64,000 nucleotides of DNA from Atopobacter sp. AH10 (GCF_003664595.1 NZ_QXPZ01000021.1:1-64000), one strand, 5' to 3'. Counted from the stretch's first letter, positions 16,992 through 25,933 are shown. The notes: generated by a model from the letters alone, not told the origin. A program made the numbers and translations.

Positions 16992-17834
16992 ATGAGAGTT
17001 GATGCTAAAAAATTGCTTTATGAAGCTAAAATAGGAAACTATGCTATTCCTGCTTGTAACTTTATTGATAGTGATTCTGCCAGAGCTTATTGTCGTGTAG
17101 CAGAGAAAGAAAAAAAGCCTCTGATTCTTTCTTATGCAGAAAAGCATCAGGGCATTATATCTTTAGAAGAAGCTGCGATGATTGGAAACTATTTTCAAGA
17201 GCATTCTCAAGCAGCGATTGTTCTTCATTTAGATCATGGAGAAGATAAAGATTTCATTAAACGAGCGATCGAACTGGGCTTTAATTCGGTCATGATCGAT
17301 GCTTCAAGTCAAAGTTTTGAAGAAAACGTTCGTTTAACAAAGGAAATTGTCGATTTAGCGAAGAGCAAAGGGGTACAAGTGGAGGCAGAATTAGGACACG
17401 TTGGGGCGAATGAATTAGTGGATAAGACTGGGAGTACAGGATCCATTTATACGGAAGCTGAAAGTGTTAAACGTTTCGTTGATTTGACTCAGGTGGATTC
17501 ATTGGCTGTTTCTATTGGTACAGCACATGGTTTATATAAGGGGACTCCTAAAATCAGTTTTGAAGCTTTGGATAAAATTCGAAAAGTTTGTTCAATCCCT
17601 TTAGTACTCCATGGAGGTTCTTCCAGTGGCGATGATAATTTGAGTCGCTGTGCAATATCTGGAATTTCTAAGATTAATATCTACACTGACTTTATTACGG
17701 CTGCTTTTACAAGCGTTCAAAAGGATGCAGAAGTTAATAATTGGATCGATTTAAAGAGAACAGGGCAGTTAGCCATGGAAAATACACTGAGGCATTATTA
17801 TGAAGTTTTCCATACAAAAATTTATAAGGAGTAG
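16992..17834 (+). CDS. class II ketose-(bis)phosphate aldolase (GatY/FbaA family)
   Basis: A 280-residue zinc aldolase with Asp/His motif HLDHGED (about 80-86), the EAELGHVG loop, GTAHGLYKG and LHGGSS metal-ligand segments, and the phosphate-binding end KINIYTDF (most relatives have NVNTE or NIATE). It should cleave a phosphorylated ketose to dihydroxyacetone phosphate and an aldehyde. No sugar-phosphate kinase is encoded nearby, so a ketose 1-phosphate delivered by the PTS is a plausible substrate. The gene starts 14 bases after the yjbQ-like gene. Confidence 0.92.
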   Translation: MRVDAKKLLYEAKIGNYAIPACNFIDSDSARAYCRVAEKEKKPLILSYAEKHQGIISLEEAAMIGNYFQEHSQAAIVLHLDHGEDKDFIKRAIELGFNSVMIDASSQSFEENVRLTKEIVDLAKSKGVQVEAELGHVGANELVDKTGSTGSIYTEAESVKRFVDLTQVDSLAVSIGTAHGLYKGTPKISFEALDKIRKVCSIPLVLHGGSSSGDDNLSRCAISGISKINIYTDFITAAFTSVQKDAEVNNWIDLKRTGQLAMENTLRHYYEVFHTKIYKE

Positions 17835-17983
17835 AAAGTCAACGTGTCGAAAGCAGTGAGATAGCTAAAGATTGAAACATTTTATAGAAGCTTTTAATTT
17901 GAAAGCTAGTTGTAGAATAGTGTGAATACTGTTAAGGGGATCATCTGGATTATTCCCATTTTTATCAAGAAAGGAGGATACAA

Positions 17984-18661
17984 GTGGAGAAAAGTGTAAA
18001 AGCAACTAAGCCATTTTTTATGGTGAATCCAAAGTCTTATCTGTACGGGGAAGCTCTACTGGATTTAGCCCTAGAAGCAGATCGCTTGGCAGAGGATAAA
18101 GACATACAAATATACTTTACGGCGCCTTATGCGGATATTCATTTAATTGCTAGTCATACTAAAAATATAATCGTCACAGCTCAACATATGGATGGACTTG
18201 ATCCCGGAAGAGGGATGGGCGCAGTTTTAGGAGAATCCCTATACGAAGCAGGAGCAAGAGCTAGTTTTTTAAATCATGCGGAATGTCCTTTGACGTTACA
18301 TCAATTAGTCAAAAGTATTCACAAAACACGAGCGTTAGGCATGATCTCCATTGTTTGTGCGGATAGTTTGGAGGAAGCTCGAGCTATTGCTATCTTGCAC
18401 CCTGATATTTTGTTATGTGAAGAAACAGGTCAGATTGGTACAGGACAAGTGAGTCCGGTGGCATATGTACAAGAAACAATAAACGCCATTCGTTCTATTG
18501 ATCCCAATATTCTTATCATGCAGGCTGCTGGAATTAAAAGCCCTGAAGATGTCCGTTATGTGATGGATTTAGGTGCTGATGGGACTGGTTGTACTAGCGG
18601 TATTGTTAAAGCTGAAAATCCAAAAGCTATGTTAAGAGCCATGCTAGCTAGTTTGAGATAG
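17984..18661 (+). CDS. triose-phosphate isomerase family protein
   Basis: A 225-residue TIM-barrel protein of the short type seen in archaeal TPI and in tetrulose-phosphate isomerases of erythritol pathways. It shows an N-terminal NPKSYLYG (Asn and Lys of the active site), LNHAECPLTL with the catalytic His region, ILLCEETGQIGTG with catalytic Glu, and the phosphate loop MDLGADGTGCTSGI. It is most likely a dedicated isomerase for a sugar phosphate made by this locus, not the glycolytic enzyme. The start is GTG with AAGGAGG 7 bases upstream. Confidence 0.85.
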   Translation: MEKSVKATKPFFMVNPKSYLYGEALLDLALEADRLAEDKDIQIYFTAPYADIHLIASHTKNIIVTAQHMDGLDPGRGMGAVLGESLYEAGARASFLNHAECPLTLHQLVKSIHKTRALGMISIVCADSLEEARAIAILHPDILLCEETGQIGTGQVSPVAYVQETINAIRSIDPNILIMQAAGIKSPEDVRYVMDLGADGTGCTSGIVKAENPKAMLRAMLASLR

Positions 18662-18712
18662 CTAGTGGCAAAGGGAATTTTAATGGAATACTCTCTTGTG
18701 TCCAGTCTTTGC

Positions 18713-18820
18713 TTTATTGTTTTAAGTGAAGAATATCAGTTTATCGTTTTAAGAAAAGAATATTAGTTTATCGTTTTAAGTGAAGAATATCAGTTTATTG
18801 TTTTAAGAGGAAAATACAGG
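18713..18820. repeat. 27-bp tandem array, four copies
   Basis: Units start at 18713, 18740, 18767 and 18794 (exact 27-base period), consensus TTTATCGTTTTAAGTGAAGA plus ATATCAG. It separates the TIM-like gene from the transporter genes and has no hairpin. Confidence 0.92.
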
Positions 18821-18865
18821 AAATTTTTTCCCAGCGAGTAATTTTTATAGAAAGGGGGTTATGTC

Positions 18866-19336
18866 ATGGAAGATCAATTTGTACTAGCTTTACAAAAAGC
18901 AGACATAACCGACCGCAAGCAAGCTTTAAGCTATTTAGCAGATAGTCTTTATAAAAGGGGGGATGTCAAAGAAAGTTTTTCTGAAGCTATTTTGGATAGA
19001 GAAGAGCACTTTGCGACTGGATTAGCGATTAATGGAATTGGTGTAGCCATTCCTCATACGGATAATCAACATGTGATTCATTCAAAAATTGCGGTAATGA
19101 CCTTAAAAGAACCTGTTGAATTTTTGCAAATGGGTTCTTTAACAGAAACAGTTCCAGTGAAAGTAATCTTTATGTTAGCCCTAGAAGACGCCCATGGCCA
19201 TTTAGAAATGTTAAGTAAGTTAATGGAATTTTTCCAAGATCAAAAAGCCGTAAAAGAACTATTAACAATAGAAGCAACAGAGGACGGAAAAGAAGAATTA
19301 AAGCACTTATTAATCAGTCATGGTATTTTCTTGTAA
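18866..19336 (+). CDS. PTS EIIA component, galactitol-type
   Basis: A 156-residue PTS EIIA type 2 protein with the phosphohistidine motif GVAIPHTDNQHV (His about 68). It passes phosphate from HPr to the EIIB encoded three genes on. AAAGGGGGTTATGTC precedes the ATG; the EIIC gene follows after 13 bases. Confidence 0.92.
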   Translation: MEDQFVLALQKADITDRKQALSYLADSLYKRGDVKESFSEAILDREEHFATGLAINGIGVAIPHTDNQHVIHSKIAVMTLKEPVEFLQMGSLTETVPVKVIFMLALEDAHGHLEMLSKLMEFFQDQKAVKELLTIEATEDGKEELKHLLISHGIFL

Positions 19337-19349
19337 GGAGTGATCGATA

Positions 19350-20669
19350 ATGTTAAATGTTGTACAAAAGTTTATAGACTTAGGTCCTACAATTGTCTTA
19401 CCTATTTTAATATTTATATTTGGATTAGCTTTAGGGACGAAACCTCGTCAAGCTTTTAATGCAGGTATTACAGTAGGGATTGGATTTATTGGGTTAAATT
19501 TAGTCATCGGTCTTTTAGGTGGAAATTTAGGCCCTGCTGCTCAAGAAATGGTTAAGCGTTTTGGTTTGCATTTGAATACTGTTGATGTGGGATGGCCTGC
19601 TGCTTCTGCTATTTCTTATGGGACTTTGCTAGGAAGTCTTGCTATTCCAATTGGTATAGCGGTGAATTTAGTCTTGTTAGTGATGGGTTGGACGAAGACT
19701 TTGATGGTGGATATCTGGAATTTCTGGCATGCTGCCTTTGTAGCTTCACTTGTCTTTGCCGTGACACATCAATACCCATTAAGTTTATTTGCGATGGTTA
19801 CTTATTTATTACTCATGTATCTATTGGGAGATATCATTGCGCCAACAATTGGTGAATTTTACGGTTTTCCAAATATTACATTTCCACATGGGACGTCTGC
19901 GCCTGGTTTCTTAATTGCTATTCCTTTGAACTGGTTATTCGATCGTATTCCAGGATTCAACAAAATTGATGCTAATCCTGAATCTATTCAAGAAAAATTT
20001 GGCATTTTCGGAGAAACTACTGTGATGGGCTTGATCATTGGTATTGTGATGGGCTTATTAGCTGGATTCCCTATCGGAAAGACTTTACAACTAGGGGTTA
20101 CTTTAGCCGGGGTGATGGTTCTCTTGCCAAGAATGGTGGCCTTGTTAATGGAAGGTTTGACGCCTATTTCTGAAGCGGCTAATGCCTTTATTCAAAAACG
20201 TTTCCCAGGTCGCGAATTAAATATTGGGATGGACTCTGCTTTATCTGTAGGCCATCCAGCTGTTTTGTCCAGTTCTTTGATTTTAGTGCCAATTACGATT
20301 GCCTTGGCCTTTATCTTACCGGGGAATAAGACCTTACCATTTGGGGATTTAGCGACTATTCCATTTGCCGTTTGTTTGATGGCGGCTGTATTTAAAGGAA
20401 ATATCGTCCGTACAGTTGTTGCAGGGACGGCTTATATTGCCTCTATTTTCTACATCACCTCATGGGTAGCTCCTTTAGTAACAAGTGCAGCTAAAGCAGC
20501 TAACTTTGACTTGGGTGGGAATAATTCTATTACAGCTTTGGTTGAAGGGGGCTTATGGCCAACTTGGCTATTTGTCTTTGCTGCTAAGAGCTTGCCATGG
20601 GTGATTATAGGCTTGATCTTTGTAGGAAGCTTGGTAGGTTTGTACTATACTAATAAAAAGAAGGCTTAG
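19350..20669 (+). CDS. PTS EIIC component, galactitol family
   Basis: A 439-residue membrane permease of the Gat family with about 11-12 spans. It has the typical N-terminus VVQKFIDLGPTIVLPILIFIFGLALG, the GITVGIGFIGLNLVIGLLGGNLGPAAQ segment and the NIGMDSALSVGHPAVLSSSLILVP motif. It should import a polyol or related sugar. Galactitol itself is unlikely because no galactitol-phosphate dehydrogenase or tagatose-phosphate kinase is present. Confidence 0.93.
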   Translation: MLNVVQKFIDLGPTIVLPILIFIFGLALGTKPRQAFNAGITVGIGFIGLNLVIGLLGGNLGPAAQEMVKRFGLHLNTVDVGWPAASAISYGTLLGSLAIPIGIAVNLVLLVMGWTKTLMVDIWNFWHAAFVASLVFAVTHQYPLSLFAMVTYLLLMYLLGDIIAPTIGEFYGFPNITFPHGTSAPGFLIAIPLNWLFDRIPGFNKIDANPESIQEKFGIFGETTVMGLIIGIVMGLLAGFPIGKTLQLGVTLAGVMVLLPRMVALLMEGLTPISEAANAFIQKRFPGRELNIGMDSALSVGHPAVLSSSLILVPITIALAFILPGNKTLPFGDLATIPFAVCLMAAVFKGNIVRTVVAGTAYIASIFYITSWVAPLVTSAAKAANFDLGGNNSITALVEGGLWPTWLFVFAAKSLPWVIIGLIFVGSLVGLYYTNKKKA

Positions 20670-20765
20670 CGGATCTTGATGTAGAGGGAGTTTTCCTGAT
20701 AGAAAAAAATCTGATGAGCGAAGTCTTTCAAGCAGAAAAGTGCTGACTGGTGAGGAGGATTAGCA

Positions 20766-21050
20766 ATGAAAAAATTATTGATTATGTGTGGATCTGGTAT
20801 TGCGACTTCTACAGTAGTTGTAGCTGCTGTTAAAAAATGGTTGCTAGAAAAGGGATTGGACAAAGAAGTGGCCATTACTCAATCCAAAGTTGCTTCTGAG
20901 GTTAATCATATTGATGACTATGATGTGGTTATCTCGACAACTGCTGTTCCGGATAAGATCAAAGACAAGGTGATCATGGGGATCCCTATTTTAACGGGTG
21001 TTGGGAAAGAAAAAGTTTTTGAGCAACTAGAATCTGTCCTTCGCCAATAG
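20766..21050 (+). CDS. PTS EIIB component, galactitol-type
   Basis: A 94-residue cytosolic phosphocarrier with the phosphocysteine loop MCGSGIATST (Cys8). It completes the EIIA-EIIC-EIIB set; the order A-C-B is unusual because the common Gat order is A-B-C. The ATG follows GAGGAGG. The 95 bases before it contain no gene. Confidence 0.93.
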   Translation: MKKLLIMCGSGIATSTVVVAAVKKWLLEKGLDKEVAITQSKVASEVNHIDDYDVVISTTAVPDKIKDKVIMGIPILTGVGKEKVFEQLESVLRQ

Positions 21051-21230
21051 TCTTTTAAACTTATTCCTAGTTAAGGAGTAAAGACAAAGCGTATCAAAAG
21101 GCAAGTGAGTAAAAAGTCTTTGCCCTATTGATTGAAGACCTATGAAGAAGAGAAGTTCTTTCAAATAGGGAGATGGAGAAATTTTAGGAAATTGGGGATA
21201 AAAGTCTAGTGAGCAAATAGCCGAAAAAGA

Positions 21231-21276
21231 AAAGTGCGTCATATTCTTGTGCTTGGGCAAGAATATGACGCACTTT
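21231..21276. terminator. 19-bp perfect hairpin after the PTS locus
   Basis: The left arm AAAGTGCGTCATATTCTTG pairs perfectly with 21258-21276 across an 8-base loop. The first 14 bases equal those of the hairpin arm at 3571. No T-run follows on the plus strand, while an A-rich stretch precedes it, so it may work better on the minus strand. Confidence 0.75.
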
Positions 21277-21332
21277 ATTGAATAGCTTGTCCTTTGTATG
21301 GAGGAGAATTGGGATAGATGAGTGTTCGATTG

Positions 21333-21410
21333 TGGATTTTCACTCGTATTCTATTATTTGATAAAATTGATGTTAATCCATAATCTATTCAAGGAAAATT
21401 TGGTATTTCT
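21333..21410 (+). pseudogene. decayed fragment of a Gat-type EIIC gene
   Basis: From 21357 to 21409 the bases align with the intact EIIC gene (about 19955-20007) at roughly 85 percent, covering the KIDANPESIQEKFGIF codons, but with an in-frame TAA (CCA TAA TCT). Similarity fades on both sides, though 21333-21356 and 21440-21495 still echo flanking EIIC sequence. This is the remnant of a duplicated EIIC gene or of a second PTS copy. Confidence 0.6.
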
Positions 21411-21583
21411 AGAGTATTTGACATCTAATGAGCTTATTGGCTTGTCTAGTTTAGCCGATCGGTTCATCTTAACAGTTCGTCTTTAGTCTTGCTTTCTTAA
21501 GATACAGATGGGAGAAAGGTAAAGATTGGACTAAAAAAAGACAGCGGGCTTCTTTCCTTATCAAGATTAGGGGGATAGTGTGC

Positions 21584-21589
21584 TATAAT
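21584..21589 (+). promoter_or_regulatory. extended -10 promoter
   Basis: TGCTATAAT, an extended -10 element, lies 24 bases before the DUF1002 gene. The matching -35 (TCAAGA) is weak. Confidence 0.5.
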
Positions 21590-21612
21590 GACCAAGTAAA
21601 GGAGAGGATAGT

Positions 21613-22572
21613 ATGATGAAAAAGTCCTGGAAAAGTTTACTGACCAGCTCAATTGCTTTTGTAGCTAGTGCCGTACTCTTACAGGCAACACCAGTTCTTG
21701 CTGATAAAGTAGACATTGAGCCTATGATGACTTATGGCGAGTCATTAAATCAAGAAGAATTAGCCCAAACTAAGTCTGCACTTGGTGTGAAAGATGGGGC
21801 AAAGGAAGTCCCAGTTTACATCAATGAGTTGAACAGTCTTTTGCAAGATGACTACCCTTATAGTCAAGTTTATTCGTCAACCTACATTACACCAGCTAAA
21901 AATAATGGGAAGGTTACGGTTGAAATCGTGACTCCAAAAACAATTACAGCTATCACAGAGGCTCAGTACCAAAATGCTGCGATTACAGCAGGGGCAGTAG
22001 ATGTTAATATTAAAGTGGCGTCTGTCAAAGCTGTAGACGGCTCAGGGGCGCTTGCTGGGGTGTATAAATCTTTCCAAGCTGCTGGCTATACTTTAAATAG
22101 TCAAAATGTCCAAGTAGCGCAAAACGAATTAAATACTTTGTCAGCTATTTCGAAAGAAAATAAGGGCAAAGAAGGCTTCTCTGATAAAGAGCTTAATGCA
22201 GCTATTGCTGAGATTAAACGACAAATCCAAGCAGAAAAAGAGAAAAATGACGGTCAAATTGATCAGGATCAAGTCAAGCAAATTGTGGTCAACATCATTA
22301 ACAACTACCATTTAGGAGATGTGTTGAGCCAAGAAAACATTCAACAAATTGTAGGGCAAATGAATCAATTTAGTCAACTTCAATTATCCGATGCCCAAAT
22401 TCGCCAATTGAAAAATTTAACCCAATCTTTGAAAGATAAGGGTGGAGAATTGATCAAGGAAGCCAAGAAAAAATGGGATAAGGTAGACCCTAAAAAGAAA
22501 GAAGAAACTCAAAACTTCTTGAGAAAGCTTTGGAAGGATCTCATCAACGCCATTCGAGAATTTTTCCGTTAA
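21613..22572 (+). CDS. secreted DUF1002 protein
   Basis: A 319-residue protein with a Sec signal peptide (KKSWKSLLTSSIAFVASAVLLQATPVLA, cleavage about residue 30), then a DUF1002 domain (about 35-235; motifs MTYGESLNQEELAQTKSALGV and TYITPAKNNGKVTVEIVTP) like B. subtilis YpuA. A C-terminal Lys-rich helical tail (about 255-319, KKKWDKVDPKKKEETQNFL) could bind the wall or membrane. The function of the family is unknown. The ATG at 21613 or the next codon fits GGAGAGGATAGT. Confidence 0.88.
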   Translation: MMKKSWKSLLTSSIAFVASAVLLQATPVLADKVDIEPMMTYGESLNQEELAQTKSALGVKDGAKEVPVYINELNSLLQDDYPYSQVYSSTYITPAKNNGKVTVEIVTPKTITAITEAQYQNAAITAGAVDVNIKVASVKAVDGSGALAGVYKSFQAAGYTLNSQNVQVAQNELNTLSAISKENKGKEGFSDKELNAAIAEIKRQIQAEKEKNDGQIDQDQVKQIVVNIINNYHLGDVLSQENIQQIVGQMNQFSQLQLSDAQIRQLKNLTQSLKDKGGELIKEAKKKWDKVDPKKKEETQNFLRKLWKDLINAIREFFR

Positions 22573-22666
22573 ATAAAATAATATACGTATAGAGTACTTA
22601 ACAATGAATATTGTGTTAGATAGTGTTGGCTATTTAGAGCAAAATAACTTTCTAACGAGCAAAACT

Positions 22667-22705
22667 ACCCCCTAAAGGTGAATCCAACATTCAACTTTAG
22701 GGGGT
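22667..22705 (+). terminator. C-rich hairpin after the DUF1002 gene
   Basis: ACCCCCTAAAG pairs with CTTTAGGGGGT and is followed by GTTT. It resembles the hairpin at 25168, which lies on the other side of the ABC exporter module. Confidence 0.75.
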
Positions 22706-23165
22706 GTTTCTATAGGCTGGGATATCTAGCTTCAAGCTAAAACTCAGCTGAACTGTAAAATGAAATGCGACGATGACTGAAAAAATACATGACATTGATA
22801 AACTGTAATGGAGGCAAAACAGAAATGCAGAGGTCCATGCCAAGTTAAATTTTTGGCACTTTATTTAAAATAATACTTGACATAAAGAGTATCTTAACTT
22901 AACATATATTAAATCAAAATAAAAATTAAGAATTAAGTAAATAATGATGCGAAGCCTTGCAGCATGCGTGAGGAATATTTTCTCAATCAGTAAGTATTTT
23001 CTATCAATACCCTTACTAGCAAACAGTAGCTTCTTTCAAAATACTTAGTTCACCCATATAAAGTAAAGCTGTGAACATAGAATAGTTCTTTAAGGCTTGA
23101 TCTTCTTAGGGCATTAATTTTTATAATGGGAACATACTATATTCTATCATTTAGGAGGGATCATA
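22706..23165 (+). promoter_or_regulatory. leader region of the exporter module
   Basis: A promoter-like TTGACA (22877-22882) and TAACAT (22900-22905) with a 17-base spacer lie 260 bases before the small gene, leaving a long untranslated leader. A 34-codon frame starting at 22944 has no ribosome site. Nothing else was recognised. Confidence 0.5.
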
Positions 23166-23354
23166 ATGGATAATACTGTTGGTTTATATACTAGTCTCGA
23201 TGATATCGGAAATCATGAGCGCCACTATACAAAACTTGGAGATTTCCAAAAAGGAAACAAACCTTGTATTGTGAGGTATGTGTCAGATACTGGCGCAACT
23301 GTGCAATATCAAGATAAACTCTATTCACTTGAAGCAGGAATGGTTCTAGCCTAA
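23166..23354 (+). CDS. 62-residue protein preceding an ABC exporter
   Basis: A small soluble protein of unknown family. The N-terminal half is polar (YTSLDDIGNHERHYTKLGDFQKGN), and the C-terminal half looks like a small beta fold (PCIVRYVSDTGATVQYQD) with one Cys and the end SLEAGMVLA. There is no signal peptide and no Gly-Gly leader. TAGGAGGGATC precedes the ATG, and the exporter begins 18 bases after the stop. It may be a peptide precursor, a leader-recognition helper or a transporter accessory protein; sequence alone does not decide. Confidence 0.7.
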   Translation: MDNTVGLYTSLDDIGNHERHYTKLGDFQKGNKPCIVRYVSDTGATVQYQDKLYSLEAGMVLA

Positions 23355-23372
23355 ATTTTTAGAAAAAGGTGG

Positions 23373-25163
23373 ATGGGTTATGACGAAAAAATACTTAATT
23401 ATCTTAGTTTGTATTTAAAAAGTTTAAAGTTTGTATGGAAAAGTTCAAAAGCTGTCATGGTATGGATGATTTTAATGATCCCTATACAATCTGTTCTCCC
23501 TTCTGTTAGTCTTTATGTCACAAATGTTATTGTCAATAAAATAGTCTCTTTGAATGCTATCCATCTTACTCTATTAGTTTCAGTTTGGGGCTTGACGTTC
23601 TTTCTGAACAATCTCATTTCTCCCTTGCTGGTGATGATACAAGGTCGTATGACAGATTTATTAACCTATCAATTAAATACGGAATTGATGCGTAAATCTG
23701 AGAGACTTCAGAGCATCAGTTATTTTGAAGATAGTGAATTTTACAATGATATACAACTGCTTAGTTCAGAAGCCAGTTGGCGGCCAGTTAATTTATTGGT
23801 GTTTGGAACGAGTTTAATATCCAATGCTATTGTATTTATTTCTATGCTAATCATGCTTAGCTCTGTCAATATATTGGTAAGTATACTCATGCTGCTGGTG
23901 TTAGTGCCCCAAGGAATTATAGCTTATCGCATCCAACAACAGGCATTTGAAACATTGGTGTCAAATAGTGAAGAATCTCGTCAGTTAGATTATTATAGTC
24001 AGGTCCTTTTGAGTAATAACCACATTAAAGATATTCGACTTTATAATCTGTATGCATTTTTTATAGGGAAATACACAGATGTCTTTACATCAATCACTGG
24101 GAAATTGCAGGGTGATCGGAAAAAGAAATTTACGAATTCAGCTGTATTTATAAGCTTGAATAGTCTAATCATCATTTCGATATTTTGGTATATGATGATG
24201 CAAATTAAAAAAGGGGTTTTAAACCTAGGTGTTATTGTTGTCTTTTCTACTGGTATCGTATATGCTATAAATAGTATGGCTAGACTTGTAGAAGATAGTT
24301 CGCTCCTCTATGATACATTGCTCTATATGGAAAAGTTTTTTAAATTTATTGAAATAGATGATGGGATGGATCAAGGTTTAACGTTTACTAATGCTGAAGA
24401 ACATTCTAGTGACGACATTATAGAATTTAGACATGTTAACTTTTCTTATGCCAATACGTCTGATGTAGTATTAAGCGACATCAACTTTAAAGTAGCTGAA
24501 GGAGAAAAAATTGCGATAGTGGGTGAAAATGGAGCTGGGAAAACAACTTTGGTTAAGTTGTTGTGTGCCTTCTATCCTAACTATTCCGGGGATATCCTAG
24601 TGAATGGGAAGTCCCTTAGAGAATATGAGTGGACAGACTATAGAAAACAGATGACATCCATTTTCCAAGATTTTTCTAAATTTGATATCTCACTAAGGGA
24701 AAATGTAGCCTTGTCAGATCTAACAAGATTATCTAATGATGAGGATATTGTTGAAGCGCTTGATAAAGGGCGATTTAATTTAAATAATATGCCATTAGAT
24801 CAAATGCTCGGTCGAAAATTTGAGGGAGGAAAAGAATTATCAGGAGGAGAGTGGCAGAAAGTTGCCCTATCTAGAGCCTTCTTCTCTAACGCACCTATCC
24901 TAATTTTAGATGAACCGACAGCTTCAATTGATGCCAAAGCAGAGTATGAACTATTTCAAGATTTTCAGCATTTGACGCAAGGAAAAACCGTCTTTTATAT
25001 TACCCATAGATTGGCTAGTGTAAAATTTGCGGATAAAATTTTGGTGCTTAAATCAGGGAAAATCCACTCATTTGGCACACATAATGAGTTGATGAAGAAG
25101 GATGAGTACTATAGAGAGTTATATATCATGCAATCGTCAATGTACGCTGAGGAAGAAGCATAA
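23373..25163 (+). CDS. ABC exporter with fused membrane and ATPase domains
   Basis: A 596-residue half-transporter: a membrane domain of six spans (about 25-320) and an ATPase domain (about 350-590) with Walker A GENGAGKTT, Q-loop IFQDFSKF, signature KELSGGEWQKVALSRAF, Walker B PILILDEPTASID and H-loop ITHRL. Architecture and short N-terminus match exporters of lantibiotic and other RiPP clusters (without a C39 peptidase). No modification enzyme is encoded beside it. The ATG at 23373 is poorly spaced from AAAAAGGTGG, so the start is uncertain by a few codons. Confidence 0.92.
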   Translation: MGYDEKILNYLSLYLKSLKFVWKSSKAVMVWMILMIPIQSVLPSVSLYVTNVIVNKIVSLNAIHLTLLVSVWGLTFFLNNLISPLLVMIQGRMTDLLTYQLNTELMRKSERLQSISYFEDSEFYNDIQLLSSEASWRPVNLLVFGTSLISNAIVFISMLIMLSSVNILVSILMLLVLVPQGIIAYRIQQQAFETLVSNSEESRQLDYYSQVLLSNNHIKDIRLYNLYAFFIGKYTDVFTSITGKLQGDRKKKFTNSAVFISLNSLIIISIFWYMMMQIKKGVLNLGVIVVFSTGIVYAINSMARLVEDSSLLYDTLLYMEKFFKFIEIDDGMDQGLTFTNAEEHSSDDIIEFRHVNFSYANTSDVVLSDINFKVAEGEKIAIVGENGAGKTTLVKLLCAFYPNYSGDILVNGKSLREYEWTDYRKQMTSIFQDFSKFDISLRENVALSDLTRLSNDEDIVEALDKGRFNLNNMPLDQMLGRKFEGGKELSGGEWQKVALSRAFFSNAPILILDEPTASIDAKAEYELFQDFQHLTQGKTVFYITHRLASVKFADKILVLKSGKIHSFGTHNELMKKDEYYRELYIMQSSMYAEEEA

Positions 25164-25167
25164 AGAA

Positions 25168-25213
25168 CTACCCCCCTAAAGATGGAACTTAACCTCCATT
25201 TTTAGGGGGGTAG
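25168..25213 (+). terminator. C-rich hairpin after the ABC exporter
   Basis: CTACCCCCCTAAA pairs with TTTAGGGGGGTAG, with inner pairing ATGGA / TCCAT. No strong T-run follows. The outer arms match the hairpin at 22667. Confidence 0.7.
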
Positions 25214-25263
25214 CTCATTATCTAAGGCTTTTTTGCCGGATTGAGACTGTTTTCTTCTTAGAC

Positions 25264-25728
25264 TTATTTTAAATGCATCAAGAACATTAGACCGCTATAG
25301 AGATAGTAAGTGATACCAGCTGCGATGATGGGACCAGCTGCTAATCCTTTGAAGCAAACGACTCCGATGATGGTGCCAATGACTAGGGCAACAGAGACTT
25401 GAGGACTTTGAGCGATTAGATTCACGCCATGGTAGGAAAAGATGGCGACCGCAATCCCACATGTAATCGCTATCCAACCAATAGGGCTCTTGAAACACTC
25501 GAGGAGGTCTTTTAGACCGATTTCTCCTGTAGCGATAGGCACTAAAATAGTAATGGTAATAAAGGTGACACCCCAATGGATGCCTTTAGCTTGTAAAATA
25601 GAAAAAATACGTTGTGAAAAAGGCAATAATTTGAGAAAAACAATGACAAGTGTCGCTATAATAAGGGAATTGTTTTTGGAAAGATAAGCTATGAGCAAGA
25701 TTAAGAATAGGAAAAGATAAGATTCCAT
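25264..25728 (-). CDS. DUF441 family membrane protein
   Basis: A 154-residue protein with four or five spans and the family motifs [42 protein letters not shown] and the C-terminal [17 protein letters not shown]. The function of the family (YtwI in Bacillus) is unknown. The start at 25728 has GAGGAGG 6 bases upstream; longer in-frame starts lack this. Confidence 0.88.
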   Translation of the reverse strand: MESYLFLFLILLIAYLSKNNSLIIATLVIVFLKLLPFSQRIFSILQAKGIHWGVTFITITILVPIATGEIGLKDLLECFKSPIGWIAITCGIAVAIFSYHGVNLIAQSPQVSVALVIGTIIGVVCFKGLAAGPIIAAGITYYLYSGLMFLMHLK

Positions 25729-25933
25729 AAGTTCCTCCTCGAATAGTTTGACTAGTTTGAATAAGTACTCCCATTGTATCATGAATCACAAGCTATTAAA
25801 AAGGGAGCCTGAATGGCGTCCATCTTTTTTTCGATCTATGATAGAATGATAATGTAAAAAGAGAAAGGCCTTTCATTATAGGAAGGCCGACTAGGGGATT
25901 TAGTCCTAGATCAACTATAGAGGGGGAATGAGT

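Noticed and set aside
22944-23048. 34-codon frame (starting MMRSLAACVRN) before the exporter module
   Set aside because: No Shine-Dalgarno site and no conserved peptide features; it was considered as a hidden bacteriocin precursor.
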